64,000 nt of DNA from Lepiota brunneoincarnata (lineage: Eukaryota; Basidiomycota; Agaricomycetes; Agaricales; Agaricaceae): assembly GCA_023014365.1 (NCBI GenBank), contig JAEBUN010000028.1:620001-684000 (forward strand). Direction: 5' to 3'. The notes beneath the pieces are model-generated. The model was not told where the DNA came from. It saw only the letters and a list, made by a program, of their open reading frames with translations, and made no database searches. The first letter of the stretch is position 1. Every line of letters begins with the position of its first letter. Made by a program: the position numbers and the translations under genes. Of the stretch, positions 13,038 to 22,855 are shown in pieces.

Positions 13038-14576
13038 TTGGGTATCAATCAGGTTCAGCCGACTGGCAATGCACAAGGCAGCTTGCCAGCTGTGACACTA
13101 GCCACCAGCACCTCAAGCATAAAGGCTGGAGCTTCAGCAATGATGGTGGCCACATCACAACCTCAACAGTGCAAAACCCAGAATACTTCGGCACCTGTGA
13201 CGCCGAAGCCAATGCCTTCTCAAATCAAGGCCCCAACAAATTCTGAATTGGCCGAACGATTCAGGAAACATTCAAGCACTGAGCACCAGCGGCTTCAGAG
13301 TGAACCATCACTCAAATGGATGTGGGGAGTGGATCTTGATAACAATGATATCCGGCAGATGCACCATGCTGCTGACAATAATTACAAGGTCCCTCACTCT
13401 GGGTACGATTGTTCCCTCTGGCAAGGTCATTTCCAAGGAGAGGATTCCATAACACCTTCTCTCCCAGGCTCAGGTACATGGCAACCATCTTCTATCCTGT
13501 CAAATCAACCCAGGCCAGACCTGAGTTACATTCTGATGATATACCAGCACACTTTCAGGCCTTCCCCCTTTCCCGTGTGCATCAGGCAGACACTCACGCA
13601 CCCCATTCACCATCATCATCTTTCACATTGGGCCCATCACCATCTGCTGTATTCACTTGCTTGTTGCCTGAGCACTTGGCCTGCCAGCGATGTTGTTGCT
13701 GAGCATGCCACTGCCGGCAATGTCGTTGCTGAACCTACCCTTCCTGTACCACAAGAAGGAGCCTCAGATGCTCCCTTTCCCATCCAACCATTGCCACCCT
13801 CTCCATCCCCTGTGATTCACTGCATGGACACCGCCAGTGCACTCCAACACTCACTGAGACTACCCATTCCCTGCAATGCCCCTGACACACAGTTTAGGAC
13901 TCTTTCCTTGTCCTCAACCAACTCATCTGATGATAGTCTTCTTTCTGCAGCTGCATTAGCGCTCCATCTTGATGCTCCCTCGCCAACTCCCATCTTGCCT
14001 GAAGCCAGGTCTGCCATGGCTGGCTCATTTGCACATCATTGCCTCAGGTCAGGCTCAAGTGGCTGGAGCCTGGACTCTGACATTCTTGCAAATGCCACTT
14101 ATGCCCTCGATAATGCTGCTGCCATGCTATTGGCTATAGCAGCTGAAGACGTCATGTCAATGACTGGCCCCCACTCCTCAACCTCTTCTTCTTCAATTGG
14201 CTGGAGCTTAAGCTCTGCCATTCTTACAGATGCTGCTTATTGCCTGCATGATGCCTCCCTTGGTCTCTTGAATGTATTCAATCATGGCAGCCTTGCTCTC
14301 ACCAATCCTCACTCCCAAACTCCCAGTTCAAGTAGTAACAGTGTGACCTCCACCACCCTTGCCAACACCGTTTATGCCCTCGATGTTGCCATGGACATGG
14401 CAACCCTCTCATTATCTGCATCCAATAATCCCCTGGCAGCAGGCAACCAGGGCCACAACATCCTTGCAGAATCTCCTCAATCAGTCGCAAGTGGCAGCAG
14501 CCTCAATTCTGGTGTCCTCACCGATGCCACCACTGCCCTTCACAATGTTACCACATGTGAGTCAGCTGGCACCTGA
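13038..14576 (+). CDS. 512-codon Ser/Pro-rich protein with C-terminal tandem repeats, KDZ cargo
   Basis: This is the longest intact frame of the KDZ element. Its N-terminal third contains a charged segment (ELAERFRKHSSTEHQRL) and a Trp-rich patch. A Pro/Ser/Thr-rich linker follows. The C-terminal part (residues about 330-510) holds four tandem repeats of roughly 43-47 residues. Each has Ser-rich, then W-S-L or similar, then I/V-L-x-x-A/T-x-Y/T-A-L-x-x-A/V. Examples are SGWSLDSDILANATYALDNA, IGWSLSSAILTDAAYCLHDA, TSTTLANTVYALDVA and LNSGVLTDATTALHNV. No signal peptide or membrane segment is obvious. The start is uncertain, since upstream exons are likely. Function unknown. Confidence 0.45.
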   Translation: MGINQVQPTGNAQGSLPAVTLATSTSSIKAGASAMMVATSQPQQCKTQNTSAPVTPKPMPSQIKAPTNSELAERFRKHSSTEHQRLQSEPSLKWMWGVDLDNNDIRQMHHAADNNYKVPHSGYDCSLWQGHFQGEDSITPSLPGSGTWQPSSILSNQPRPDLSYILMIYQHTFRPSPFPVCIRQTLTHPIHHHHLSHWAHHHLLYSLACCLSTWPASDVVAEHATAGNVVAEPTLPVPQEGASDAPFPIQPLPPSPSPVIHCMDTASALQHSLRLPIPCNAPDTQFRTLSLSSTNSSDDSLLSAAALALHLDAPSPTPILPEARSAMAGSFAHHCLRSGSSGWSLDSDILANATYALDNAAAMLLAIAAEDVMSMTGPHSSTSSSSIGWSLSSAILTDAAYCLHDASLGLLNVFNHGSLALTNPHSQTPSSSSNSVTSTTLANTVYALDVAMDMATLSLSASNNPLAAGNQGHNILAESPQSVASGSSLNSGVLTDATTALHNVTTCESAGT

Positions 14577-14920
14577 ACCCTACTGAAACTTATGAATTTC
14601 CTCCCCACTCAGATGACAATCATAGTTCAGGTGGGGAAATCTTTGATGAATCAGACACATCCTCCTCCCCTTCTCTCTCCCCTGTCCTTGCTTTCCAAGC
14701 ACTTTGCCTGCCTCTCTGCCCCCCCAGCTCAGCCCAACTTCTTTCATCAGGGGAAGCAGCTAATCAAGGTACATCATGCTCTGCCGCCTATACTGCTGAG
14801 GACTTTCAGACATTTTGCAACCCTGATGACTATGCATAAATACCTCTAGTTCATTTTTTATGTATAATAAATAAACCAAATGCATGGTATTCGTGGTCCC
14901 CTGTATTTTTTAAATGCTGC

Positions 14921-15459
14921 ATGGCCTCCTGCCTGGTCCATTGCATTGGCTTTTGCCATTGACATTTTGCCAACTTACATCCCAGCAATTCTTGAACTGA
15001 TGCCAGCCAACCGCCAGCTGGCCTTAGCACAAGCTACGGCTTGCAGAATGTATGGTTGGTGGTGTGCTGTCATACGGACCATTGTAGTACCCATGCCACT
15101 GGTTCCACCCCATTGTCCAGCACCTGTATCACATCCGGCATTCAATTTGTCAATATTTCCAGCATTTGCAAATGTATCATACTTGTCACTTTGCCACATA
15201 CATTCTAATATGGAAGGACAGTTATATCTAGGTTGTGCCAGCCCACCCCTCCCAGATTGCTGCTTTCCACTCCCTAACCCGGAATTTCTAGTACCCATGA
15301 TCCTGACCTCTTAGGACCTCTTTGACCATGGGATAAGACCCAGGCATGAATATTTATGGTGAGGTAGCAAAGCCAGCAGGCCTGCTGGCTCCCATTCACT
15401 TGATACAGTGTATGCATTTGCTGGCCCCACTCACTCGATACACTGTAGGTTGACTACCT
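14921..15459 (-). repeat. KDZ right terminal inverted repeat
   Basis: Reverse complement of 1063-1601. Its outer tip reads TGTAGGTTGACTACC before the target duplication. The arm carries an uninterrupted frame on the plus strand (14880-15314), whose counterpart on the left arm is on the minus strand; this symmetry reflects the inverted repeat and is not evidence for a gene. Confidence 0.85.
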
Positions 15460-15467
15460 GGAACTCT

Positions 15468-15950
15468 AATAATTGGTGGTGGCTCAACCATTGGGAGGTA
15501 TATTAGACAGGGTCACAAACAGTCCCAGCTTTCAACCTTCCTAATTCCCAAAATGAAGGTACTTGCCTACTTGACCAGTCAGTACACTTGGACTGGCTGC
15601 CCATTCATGTCCCCCCTTCATATAGCAGCAATGCTGGCTTATCCCAAGGCAGTGAGTCCTTCAGCCATCAGGAGGCATACTAGATAAGGTCACAAACAGT
15701 CCCAGCTTTCAACCTCCCTAATTCCCAAAATGAAGGTACTTGCCTACTTGACCAGTCAGTGCACTCGGCCTGACCACCCATTCATGCTTCTCCTTCATAT
15801 AGTAGGAAAGCTGACTTGCTTGGTCCCATTATATCAAATTGGACACAAGGTGTGAAAGTTGGTGTCCACCAATTGACATCCCCTAGGGAAGGGTGTACAA
15901 CAACTGGGTGGCACTCTGGTAAGTGGCAGTGGTTCAACCAGAGACATAGA
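15468..15950 (+). repeat. Right-hand units of the about 300-bp tandem repeat, with KDZ empty site
   Basis: A truncated unit (about 15494-15615) and a full unit (about 15668-15945) match 799-1062. The full unit ends GGGTGGCACTCTGGTAAGTG, then GGTTCAACCA. This is the undisrupted form of the target that carries the KDZ element in unit 1. No gene is seen here or in the next 140 bp. Confidence 0.75.
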
Positions 15951-16090
15951 TAAACTAAAGAAATTACTACAAAATTCAAGAGCCCCAACCAATGCACAAA
16001 AATAAAGGTGGTGGCTTGATTGATAGCACAGGAAAACTAGAAAAAAAGGCTACAAAATCTAATGGGCTCTAACTAACTTGGGTCTATTTG

Positions 16091-17620
16091 TGAAGTCATG
16101 CAGTGGCTTAATTGAATGAATAGTAGTTGAATAGTCATGAAAGGTCAGCAGCAGCTCAACCAGGCAAATGGTGGCTGCAACAGTAGAGAATTCAAGTATA
16201 CATATGCTACTATTTAGATGACTTGAATTTCCTGACCATTCCAGCTGCTGCTAACCTTTCATGACTATTCAGCTGCCGTTCAGTCAGTCAAGCAGCTGGA
16301 TGGCTTGACACATGCATGTATAGATATATTCTGCTAGTCAGATGACATGAATTTCCTGAGTGTTCTAGCCACTGTTCACCTGGTTGAGCCGCCACAGACC
16401 TTTCTTGACTATTTAGCTGTCATTCAGTCAGTCAAGTAGCTAGATGACTTCAGACATGCACATATAGATATATTCTACTAGTCTAATTGAATCCCTTGAG
16501 TGTTCCAGCCGCCATTCACCTGGTTGAGCTGCCACAGACCTTTCTTGACTATTCAGCTGTCATTCAGTCAGTCAAGTAGCTAGACGACTTCAGACATGCA
16601 CATATAGATATATTCTACTAGTCTAATGACTTGAATCTCTTGAGTGCTCCAGCTGCCATTCACCTAATTGAGCCACCACAGACCTTTCTTGACTATTCAG
16701 CTGTCATTCAGTCAGTCAAGTAGCTAGATGACTTCAGACATGCACATATAGATATATTCTACTAGTCTAATGACTTGAATCCCTTGAGTATTCTGGCTGC
16801 CATTCACCTGGTTGAGCTGCTGCTGACCTTTCTTGACTATTCAGCTGTCATTTGGTCAGTCAAGCAGCTGGATGGCTTGACACATGCACATATAGATATA
16901 TTCTGCTAGTCAGATGATGTGAATTTCCTGAGTGTTCTAGCCGCTGTTCACCCAGTTGAGCTGCCACAGACCTTTCTTGACTATTCAGCTGTTGTTCAGT
17001 CAGTCAAGTAGCTAGATGACTTCAGACATGCATGTATAGATATATTCTACTAGTCTAATGACTTGAATCTCTTGAGTGCTCCAGCTGCCATTCACCTAAT
17101 TGAGCCACCGCAGACCTTTCTTGACTATTCAGCTGTCGTTCAGTCAGTCAAGTAGCTAGATGACTTCAGACATGCATGTATAGATATATTCTACTAGTCT
17201 AATGACTTGAATCTCTTGAGTGCTCCAGCTGCCATTCACCTAATTGAGCCACCGCAGACCTTTCTTGACTATTCAGCTGTCGTTCAGTCAGTCAAGTAGC
17301 TAGATGACTTCAGACATGCACATATAAATATATTCTACTAGTCTAATGACTTGAATCCCTTGAGTGTTCCAGCTGCCATTCACCCAGTTGAGCCACTGCT
17401 GACCTTTCTTGACTATTCTAGCTAGATGACTTCAGACATGCACATATAGATATATTCTACTAGTCTAATGACTTGAATCCCTTGAGTGTTCCAGCCACCA
17501 TTCACCTGGTTGAGCCACCACTGATCTTTTGTGACTATTCAGCTGCTGTTCAGTCAGTCAAGCAGCTGGATGACTTCACATATCCATGTATAGATAAGAT
17601 ATATTTTGAAGAGAATACTC
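16091..17620 (+). repeat. Palindromic minisatellite array 1 (about 143-bp units)
   Basis: One unit in reverse orientation (16091-16195) is followed by about ten forward units (16216-17600). Landmarks are CCTTTCTTGACTATTCAGCT, CAGTCAGTCAAGTAGCTAG and ATATATTCTACTAGTCTAAT, each recurring every 142-145 bp. The unit near 17365-17485 lacks about 27 bp, giving GACTATTCTAGCTAGATG. The reverse/forward junction lies near 16200, with inverted words AATTCAAGT and ACTTGAATT on either side. No coding capacity. Confidence 0.85.
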
Positions 17621-17750
17621 ACAAGTCAATTGCTTGACTCTCTTGATATACCTTTATGACTTTCATATTCACTTATTTCTTTAGCTACTGATTGCTTACT
17701 TCACACAATTGACTTCTGAAAGAATGGGCCAACCAAGACCATAGGTGATA

Positions 17751-18563
17751 TTACAATTTAGTACCAAATAAAACTTCATGGAGCCTCTGGTCACTCAAGC
17801 AGTATTCTTCAAGAGCCATCTGATACCTGAAATACTCCTCAGATAGCTCAATCCTTTCAGAGTCATTGTCCAGGACAGCATCTGCAGACCTTTGTATTAG
17901 ATTTTTGGTAATATGTGACCTGAGATTTTGAATCACTAGCCTCTTGAGTTAGCTTACCCCCAAGTTCATAATCGTTCACCCTGTAACTTAGAACACCCTC
18001 CATTGCTCCTGCAATACCAAGTTCTGATTCAGTAATGGGGGTGGAAGCTTCTGCAGGAGCCAAAAGTGAGGGCTTTGGCTGGTACTGAGGGACCCAATTG
18101 AGAACAGCCTCAGCTGTTCAATCTTCTAACCTGAAGTCCATTGCGGATTCACACTTCCTTTTTGCTTGTACACATGAAATGCACCTTGTCATGCCATACC
18201 CTGTAAACTTGTAAGCCACACAATCCGTCCAGAGCGCATATACCCACTGTCAGTTGGGTGGCATGGCTGCTTCAGTTTAAGACACCAAACACAAGGGTTG
18301 CCCCCCCCCATTTTCCTTCTCTGCTCCCATTCCTCCCTGCCTTGCTGCCCTGCCCTATCCACCACACCTGCTGCATCCACCTTGTTATTATCCTCATCTT
18401 GTGACCTCCCCATGTTTTGCTTTGAAGGGTCAGGCAAGGTTACAGTGGGCAACTGCACCTGGTCTTGCTGCTTGAGTTTGGTCACCAAGTACCAAACCTG
18501 ATCAGCTAACTCAGGGTGCATCTCAAAAATGCTATCAAGCTTGAGATCAAGAGGGGAGGACAT
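17751..18563 (-). CDS. Zn2Cys6-type protein gene, spliced, between the minisatellite arrays
   Basis: The likely start is the ATG at 18563-18561 (MSSPLDLKLDSIFEMHPELA). The first exon is followed by CVWCLKLKQPC. An intron at 18201-18243 joins this to CISCVQAKRKC through an 11-residue linker, giving CX2CX6C-X11-CX2CX6C, the Gal4-like pattern. The intron follows a GG dinucleotide in the linker, exactly as in the antisense gene of the chromovirus at 32 kb. Later blocks include AEASTPITESELGIAGAMEGV (about 18060-17950) and, near the end, SADAVLDNDSERIELSEEYF up to a stop at 17751. A TGA near 18115 is either in an intron or a lesion. Probably a nuclear DNA-binding protein; targets unknown. Confidence 0.5.
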
Positions 18564-18745
18564 AGTGGATGTGGGCTTGTGAAGATTGAAGTTGGCAATT
18601 CTGTTCCTTATATGATTTCCTGCCTGTGGCACCCTGGGATTCAAGTGGATCAACCACCCCAAATATTATCAGTTAGGCTCAGACTCAAGTCCTCTTCCAC
18701 AAATCCATTTTATAACTACAGCAGACACAGTAGGGGTACAGTAAT

Positions 18746-18965
18746 GTCACAGTAGTGATAGCAGTAGGGTGCAGTATGTCACAGTAGTGATGGCGGTAGG
18801 GTGCAGTATGTCACAGTAGCAATAGTGGTAGGGTGTGGTATGTCACAGTAGTGATGGTGGTAGAGTGCGGTATGTCACAGTAGCAATGGTGGTGGGGTGC
18901 AGTAGTGTCACAGCATGTATGTCAGTAGGGTGTGGTAATGCCACAGCAGGCACAGGCACAGTAGT
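18746..18965 (+). repeat. 32-bp minisatellite, about six units
   Basis: Units start GTCACAGTAGTGATRGCRGT and end AGGGTGCAGTAT, repeating every 32 bp with variants. The last two units are degenerate. From here to 19379 no gene is convincing. Confidence 0.7.
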
Positions 18966-19379
18966 GTACAATATGCTACCATGCCAAGCATATTATGTAT
19001 GGATCATTGATTTCCTGGGATATCATGGCTGCAAAGATAGATCAAATGGGAAAAGTGAGAGGGTTTCCAAAAGTAGAAGTATTAAATTTAGTCACCAGCA
19101 ATGTCATCTAAATATAGTGAAGGAAGTGAAGCAAGAAGGCACATTTTGCAAAAGAGAGCCTAGATTTAAGCTATAAGCTCAAACTCAACCAGTACATAGC
19201 AACCAAATACATAGCAACAAGGCAGGATTCACAGAATAAGCTAAGCTCAAGTTCAAAAAGTTTAGTTATGACTCTGAGGGCAGGATTACAATGCCACAAC
19301 CCACTTCCCACAGGGAGGAAAACATAATAAAAAGTGCAAAATCCTCAATCTCAATCCCCAACATTGCACCCTACACACT

Positions 19380-19780
19380 ATGTCATCCCCTTGCAAAATG
19401 AACTCCCATGCCACCTCAAGGATCAAGCCAGCCAGCACCAGGACAGCCGGAGGACAAACTGGCACCCCTATCCCAGGTCCTTTGCACCCAACCTACCAGC
19501 CACCTCCCACTCCAGGCCCCTTGTGCCAAACCTATCACCAACCTGCCACCCTGGGCCCCTCCCACCCAACACTCCAACCGCCCACTATCACTGCTGCTGC
19601 CACTCACAGCCCATCAAAGCACCCAGCACCTGAGCATGATGACAACAATGATGATAGCACTGGGGCTCAAATGGAGGAGCAGGTAATGGTGAGGTGGGAG
19701 AAACAATTGAAGAGGAGAGTGGATGAACATGCTGCAAGCATAAGGATGGAAGCATTGGAGAGGGAGAGAGATGGGGCCCC
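19380..19780 (+). CDS. 5' exon of a proline-rich/coiled-coil gene, cut by a SINE-like repeat
   Basis: The ATG at 19380 opens a frame with a Pro/Thr-rich segment and then an acidic-to-coiled-coil region (MEEQVMVRWEKQLKRRVDEH, then RMEALERERDG). The frame then runs into a sequence with tRNA-type promoter boxes, where coding character is lost. It may belong with the coiled-coil/acidic block at 21.2-21.9 kb, on the same strand. Function unknown. Confidence 0.35.
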
Positions 19781-20850
19781 CCTAGCCCAGTGGTTTCAAT
19801 CACTAAAGATGGGGAGAGGTGGCTGCGCATGGCTGCCAGAAAGGTTGGGGGTTCAATTCCCTCTTGCCCTCCATACCTGTGAAGTGGGGAAAGGTTGCAT
19901 GGTTGTCATCAGATACTACCGTGTGCTTGGTTCTTCAGGTGAGTAAACTATCTCCAAGGAAATTTGGTGGTCTCCTTGATCTCAGTTCTCAATTTGGCAG
20001 CTGGCAATCACTGATCTGGGGTAAATCTGGGGGAGAGATCATTGGAGCCCAAAGTGGCGGATCTGGATTGATATCAATCAGACCAGATCAGCTGTGCCCG
20101 ATAAGGGAGCAAAAGCACAGGGTGCGGTAAGCGGGGGAAGATTACAAAAACAGGTCAAATGTCCCAATTGGGGCCAGGCAACCCCCCACATTGGGAAAGC
20201 CCGGTCTGGCATGCTGCTGGTTTACTCCAGGTGAGTACTGGTCATTAGTCCATAGTAGTAGGTTCCTGGGTCCATGGCAAAGGGTGGGGTGCTGGGTGTT
20301 CTGTGGTGACCCACGGCTTCTCTTAGGGGTTGCTGATTGAGGAGGTCTGCTGTCCACACTGCAGACTCCTGGATGGGACTGCATCTGGGCATGCTCTGGG
20401 TTCAATCCCCAAATGGGTGTTCCACACGATGGTGTATGGCATGGGCTTGGGGCTGAAACAACTCCACGCTAGGGGCCTATGGACCCCTGGAAGTGCAACG
20501 TAGTTGGCTGTGGGCAAGGCAGAGACCTGGGACAGGTGGGGATCCACACTGGTTGGCACCAGCGAACCACCTGCCCAGGAACAGGAACCCCAGTAGCCAG
20601 TGCTCTATACAAACTCCCTGGTGAAGCGTGGGCCATAGCAAACTGGGACAGTCTCCTGCAATCTGGCTAGAGAGCACTAAATCCTCTGTTGGTTCTCCTG
20701 GCTGACTAAGTCAGGTTAGAGTCTAAGTTGATTCCAGGGTCCAGTGCATCTGGTGCTTGCCTCGCAAGAGCACAAAGCAATAGGGTCCTCCCTCACAGGA
20801 GGGCCCTATACCTTATAAATTGGAGATTTTAAAAAAAGAAAAAAAAAAAA
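19776..20850 (+). repeat. SINE-like repeat with tRNA-type A and B boxes and A-rich tail
   Basis: TAGCCCAGTGG (19783-19793) fits an RNA polymerase III A box, and GGGTTCAATTCC (19849-19860) fits a B box 66 bp downstream. A second B-box-like word, GGGTTCAATCCCC, lies near 20399. The stretch ends in an A-rich tail at about 20828-20850. The flanking bases do not form an acceptor stem, so this is not a tRNA gene. At about 1.07 kb it is long for one SINE and could be two or more units. Confidence 0.35.
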
Positions 20851-20856
20851 GAGGGA

Positions 20857-21060
20857 GAGAGAGCAGGGGCAGGCAGGGCCCACCATTGAACAAAGAAGGG
20901 TGGACGATCAGTCTGCATAGATGAAGTTGGAGGAGTCGGAGGGGTTGGTATGGGGGCAGGGGCAAACAGGGCCTTTCATTAAACAAAGGAGAGCAGATGA
21001 ACTATCTGCAAGGATGAGATTGGAGCAGTCAGGGTGGGAGCAGGGGTGGCGGCTGGGAGA
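20857..21060 (+). repeat. Two-copy tandem repeat, about 92 bp
   Basis: GCAGGGGCAGGCAGGGCCC-like (20860) recurs as GCAGGGGCAAACAGGGCC (about 20955). Both are followed by ATTGAACAAAG or ATTAAACAAAG, then GATGAAGTTGGAG or GATGAGATTGGAG. A third partial start is seen near 21040. Confidence 0.55.
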
Positions 21061-21209
21061 ACAATGGCCACATAAAATAGGGGAGCATAACCCCTGTGTG
21101 TGATGCCTTACCAAGCAGTTGGCATGTCAAGAGTCCTCAGGTGAGTAGTACTAATATTATACTTTTGATTGAACTATTTTGCTAATAAGTTGCTATAGCT
21201 CCCACTATC

Positions 21210-21864
21210 ACAAAGTGTGCCCCTTGTGTGAAGGCAAAGGCCAGGTGTGAAGCTGCTGGCTTGCCAATGGGGGGCACAGAGGCCTTGCCACAACTCTTTC
21301 AGCAGCCACTGATAGAGGCCACCCAGGTGGCAGAACCAAGGCCAGAAACAGTGACTGGGATTTCTGGCACAATGCAAAACAATGTAAGTTTTGAGATGTG
21401 ATGATTATCATAGCAGCTAACAAGTGATATGCATAGGTTCAAGATCATGGGTCATTTAATCCCTGTTGCATTGCATACTTCACCACCCTGGTGCAAACAC
21501 CAATGCAGGCTATCCAGGAGAACAGCAAGAGGATAGTCAACCTGACTGAAGAACTAGTCAGGTTGCATACGGCCCTGGAGATGCAGACCAGGAGCAACTA
21601 CAGGCTTGCAGAGTCATTCACATCAGGATGGGTAAAGAAGTGGCAGGAGAAGGACAGGAAGAGATGGATAGAAATGTTGGAGAAAGCAGAGGACAGAAGG
21701 ATAGCCTCTGAAAAGTGGGCAAGGACAGGGAATGCAATGGATTCACAGACAATGAGGATGTGGAGGAGGAGGAGGGTGATGATGATGATGAGGAGGAGGA
21801 AGAGGAGGAGGAGGATGACAATGACAATGACAATGACAATGAGGATGGGAGGCCAGACAAGTAG
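21210..21864 (+). CDS. 3' exons of a coiled-coil gene ending in an acidic tail
   Basis: A first block (about 21232-21386) reads GGTEALPQLFQQPLIEATQ up to a GTAAGT donor at 21387. The next block (about 21491-21740) is a coiled coil with NSKRIVNLTEELVRLHTALE and SGWVKKWQEKDRKRWIEML. The frame must then change near 21710-21740 to reach an acidic run of Asp, Glu and Asn encoded by GAT/GAG/GAC/AAT microsatellite, ending GRPDK and TAG at about 21864. The frame change is either a short intron or an indel. Possibly the end of the gene begun at 19380. Function unknown. Confidence 0.35.
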
Positions 21865-21928
21865 AATATGTACAAACTAATGTAAAGTAATCATATTCTT
21901 GAGTCTTGTTCCATTTGAAATCCATGTG

Positions 21929-22855
21929 TGAAGTCATGCAGTGGTTTAAATGGCTGAACAACAGCTGAAATAGTCAAGAAAGATAAGTGGTGGCTCAGCT
22001 TAGTGAACAGCAGCTAGAACAGCCAAGAAATCCAAGCCATCCAGCTACCTGACCAACTGAATGGCAGCTAAATAGTCACAAAAGATCAGCAGCAGCTCAA
22101 CTGGGTGAACGGTGGCTGGATCACTCAAGAGATTCAAGTTATTAGACTAGTAGGATATATCTATATGTGCATGTCTGAAGTCATCTAGCTAGAATAGTCA
22201 AGAAAGGTCAGCAGTGGCTCAACTGGGTGAATGGCAGCTGGAACGCTCAAGGGATTCAAGTCATTAGACTAGTAGAATATACCTATATGTGCATGTCTGA
22301 AGTCATCTAGCTAGAATAGTCAAGAAAGGTCAGTGGCGGTTCAACTGGGTGAACAGTGGCTGGAACACTCAAGAGATTCAAGTCATTGGACTAGTAGAAT
22401 ATAGATAATCTATATGTGCATGTGGAGTCATCTGGCTGCTTGACTGAAGATGAATAGTCAATACTTGAGTGCTCCAGCCGCCGTTCACCTGGTTGAGCTG
22501 CTGCAGACCTTTCTTGACTATTCAGCTGTCATTCAGTCAGTCAAGTAGCTAGATGACTTCACACATGTATGGATATATTCTATTAGTTTAATGACTTGAA
22601 TCCCTTGAGTGCTCCAGCCACTATTCACCCAGTTGAGCTGCTGCTGACCTTTCTTGACTATTCTAGCTAGATGACTTCAGACATGCACATATAGATATAT
22701 TCTACTAGTCTAATGACTTGAATCTCTTGAGTGCTTCAGCCACCATTCACCTGGTTGAGCCACCACTGACCTTTCTTGAATACCCAGCTGCCACCATGTC
22801 AGTCAAGTAGCTGGACAATTTCACACATGCATCTAAAGATATATTCTAAGTCTTA
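21929..22855 (-). repeat. Palindromic minisatellite array 2
   Basis: Reverse-oriented units (21929 to about 22440) are followed by forward units (about 22455-22850), the same order of orientations as array 1. The reverse units include the short form lacking about 27 bp (TCTAGCTAGAATAGTCAAG near 22190 and 22310), shared with one unit of array 1. The array's end abuts the stop codon of the dioxygenase-like gene. Confidence 0.8.

Larger units (their letters stand above)
1063..15459 (+). mobile_element. KDZ (Kyakuja-Dileera-Zisupton) family DNA transposon, about 14.4 kb
   Basis: The element is bounded by 539-bp terminal inverted repeats and flanked by TGGAACTCT at 1054-1062 and 15459-15467, an 8-9 bp target duplication. 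An empty site in a paralogous repeat unit (TGGCACTCT, 15909-15917, followed by the same GGTTCAACCA-like flank) confirms both ends. Its termini are CACATAGTCAACC and, on the other strand, AGGTAGTCAACC. Inside are a KDZ transposase on the plus strand and several other gene-like blocks on both strands. KDZ elements are large cut-and-paste transposons that expanded in basidiomycetes. All internal genes carry stops or frame changes, so this copy is probably not autonomous now. Confidence 0.85.

Noticed and set aside
16216..17600. Regularly spaced repeats resembling a CRISPR array
   Set aside because: Units of about 143 bp are repeated end to end without unique spacers, orientation flips occur, and the context is eukaryotic.
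19783..19870. Possible tRNA gene from the A and B boxes
   Set aside because: The bases flanking the boxes do not form an acceptor stem and no anticodon arm is evident, so a SINE-like origin is preferred.
21618..21875. Minus-strand Ser-rich frame over the acidic tail
   Set aside because: It is the complement of a GAT/GAG microsatellite; the plus strand gives the sensible acidic tail.
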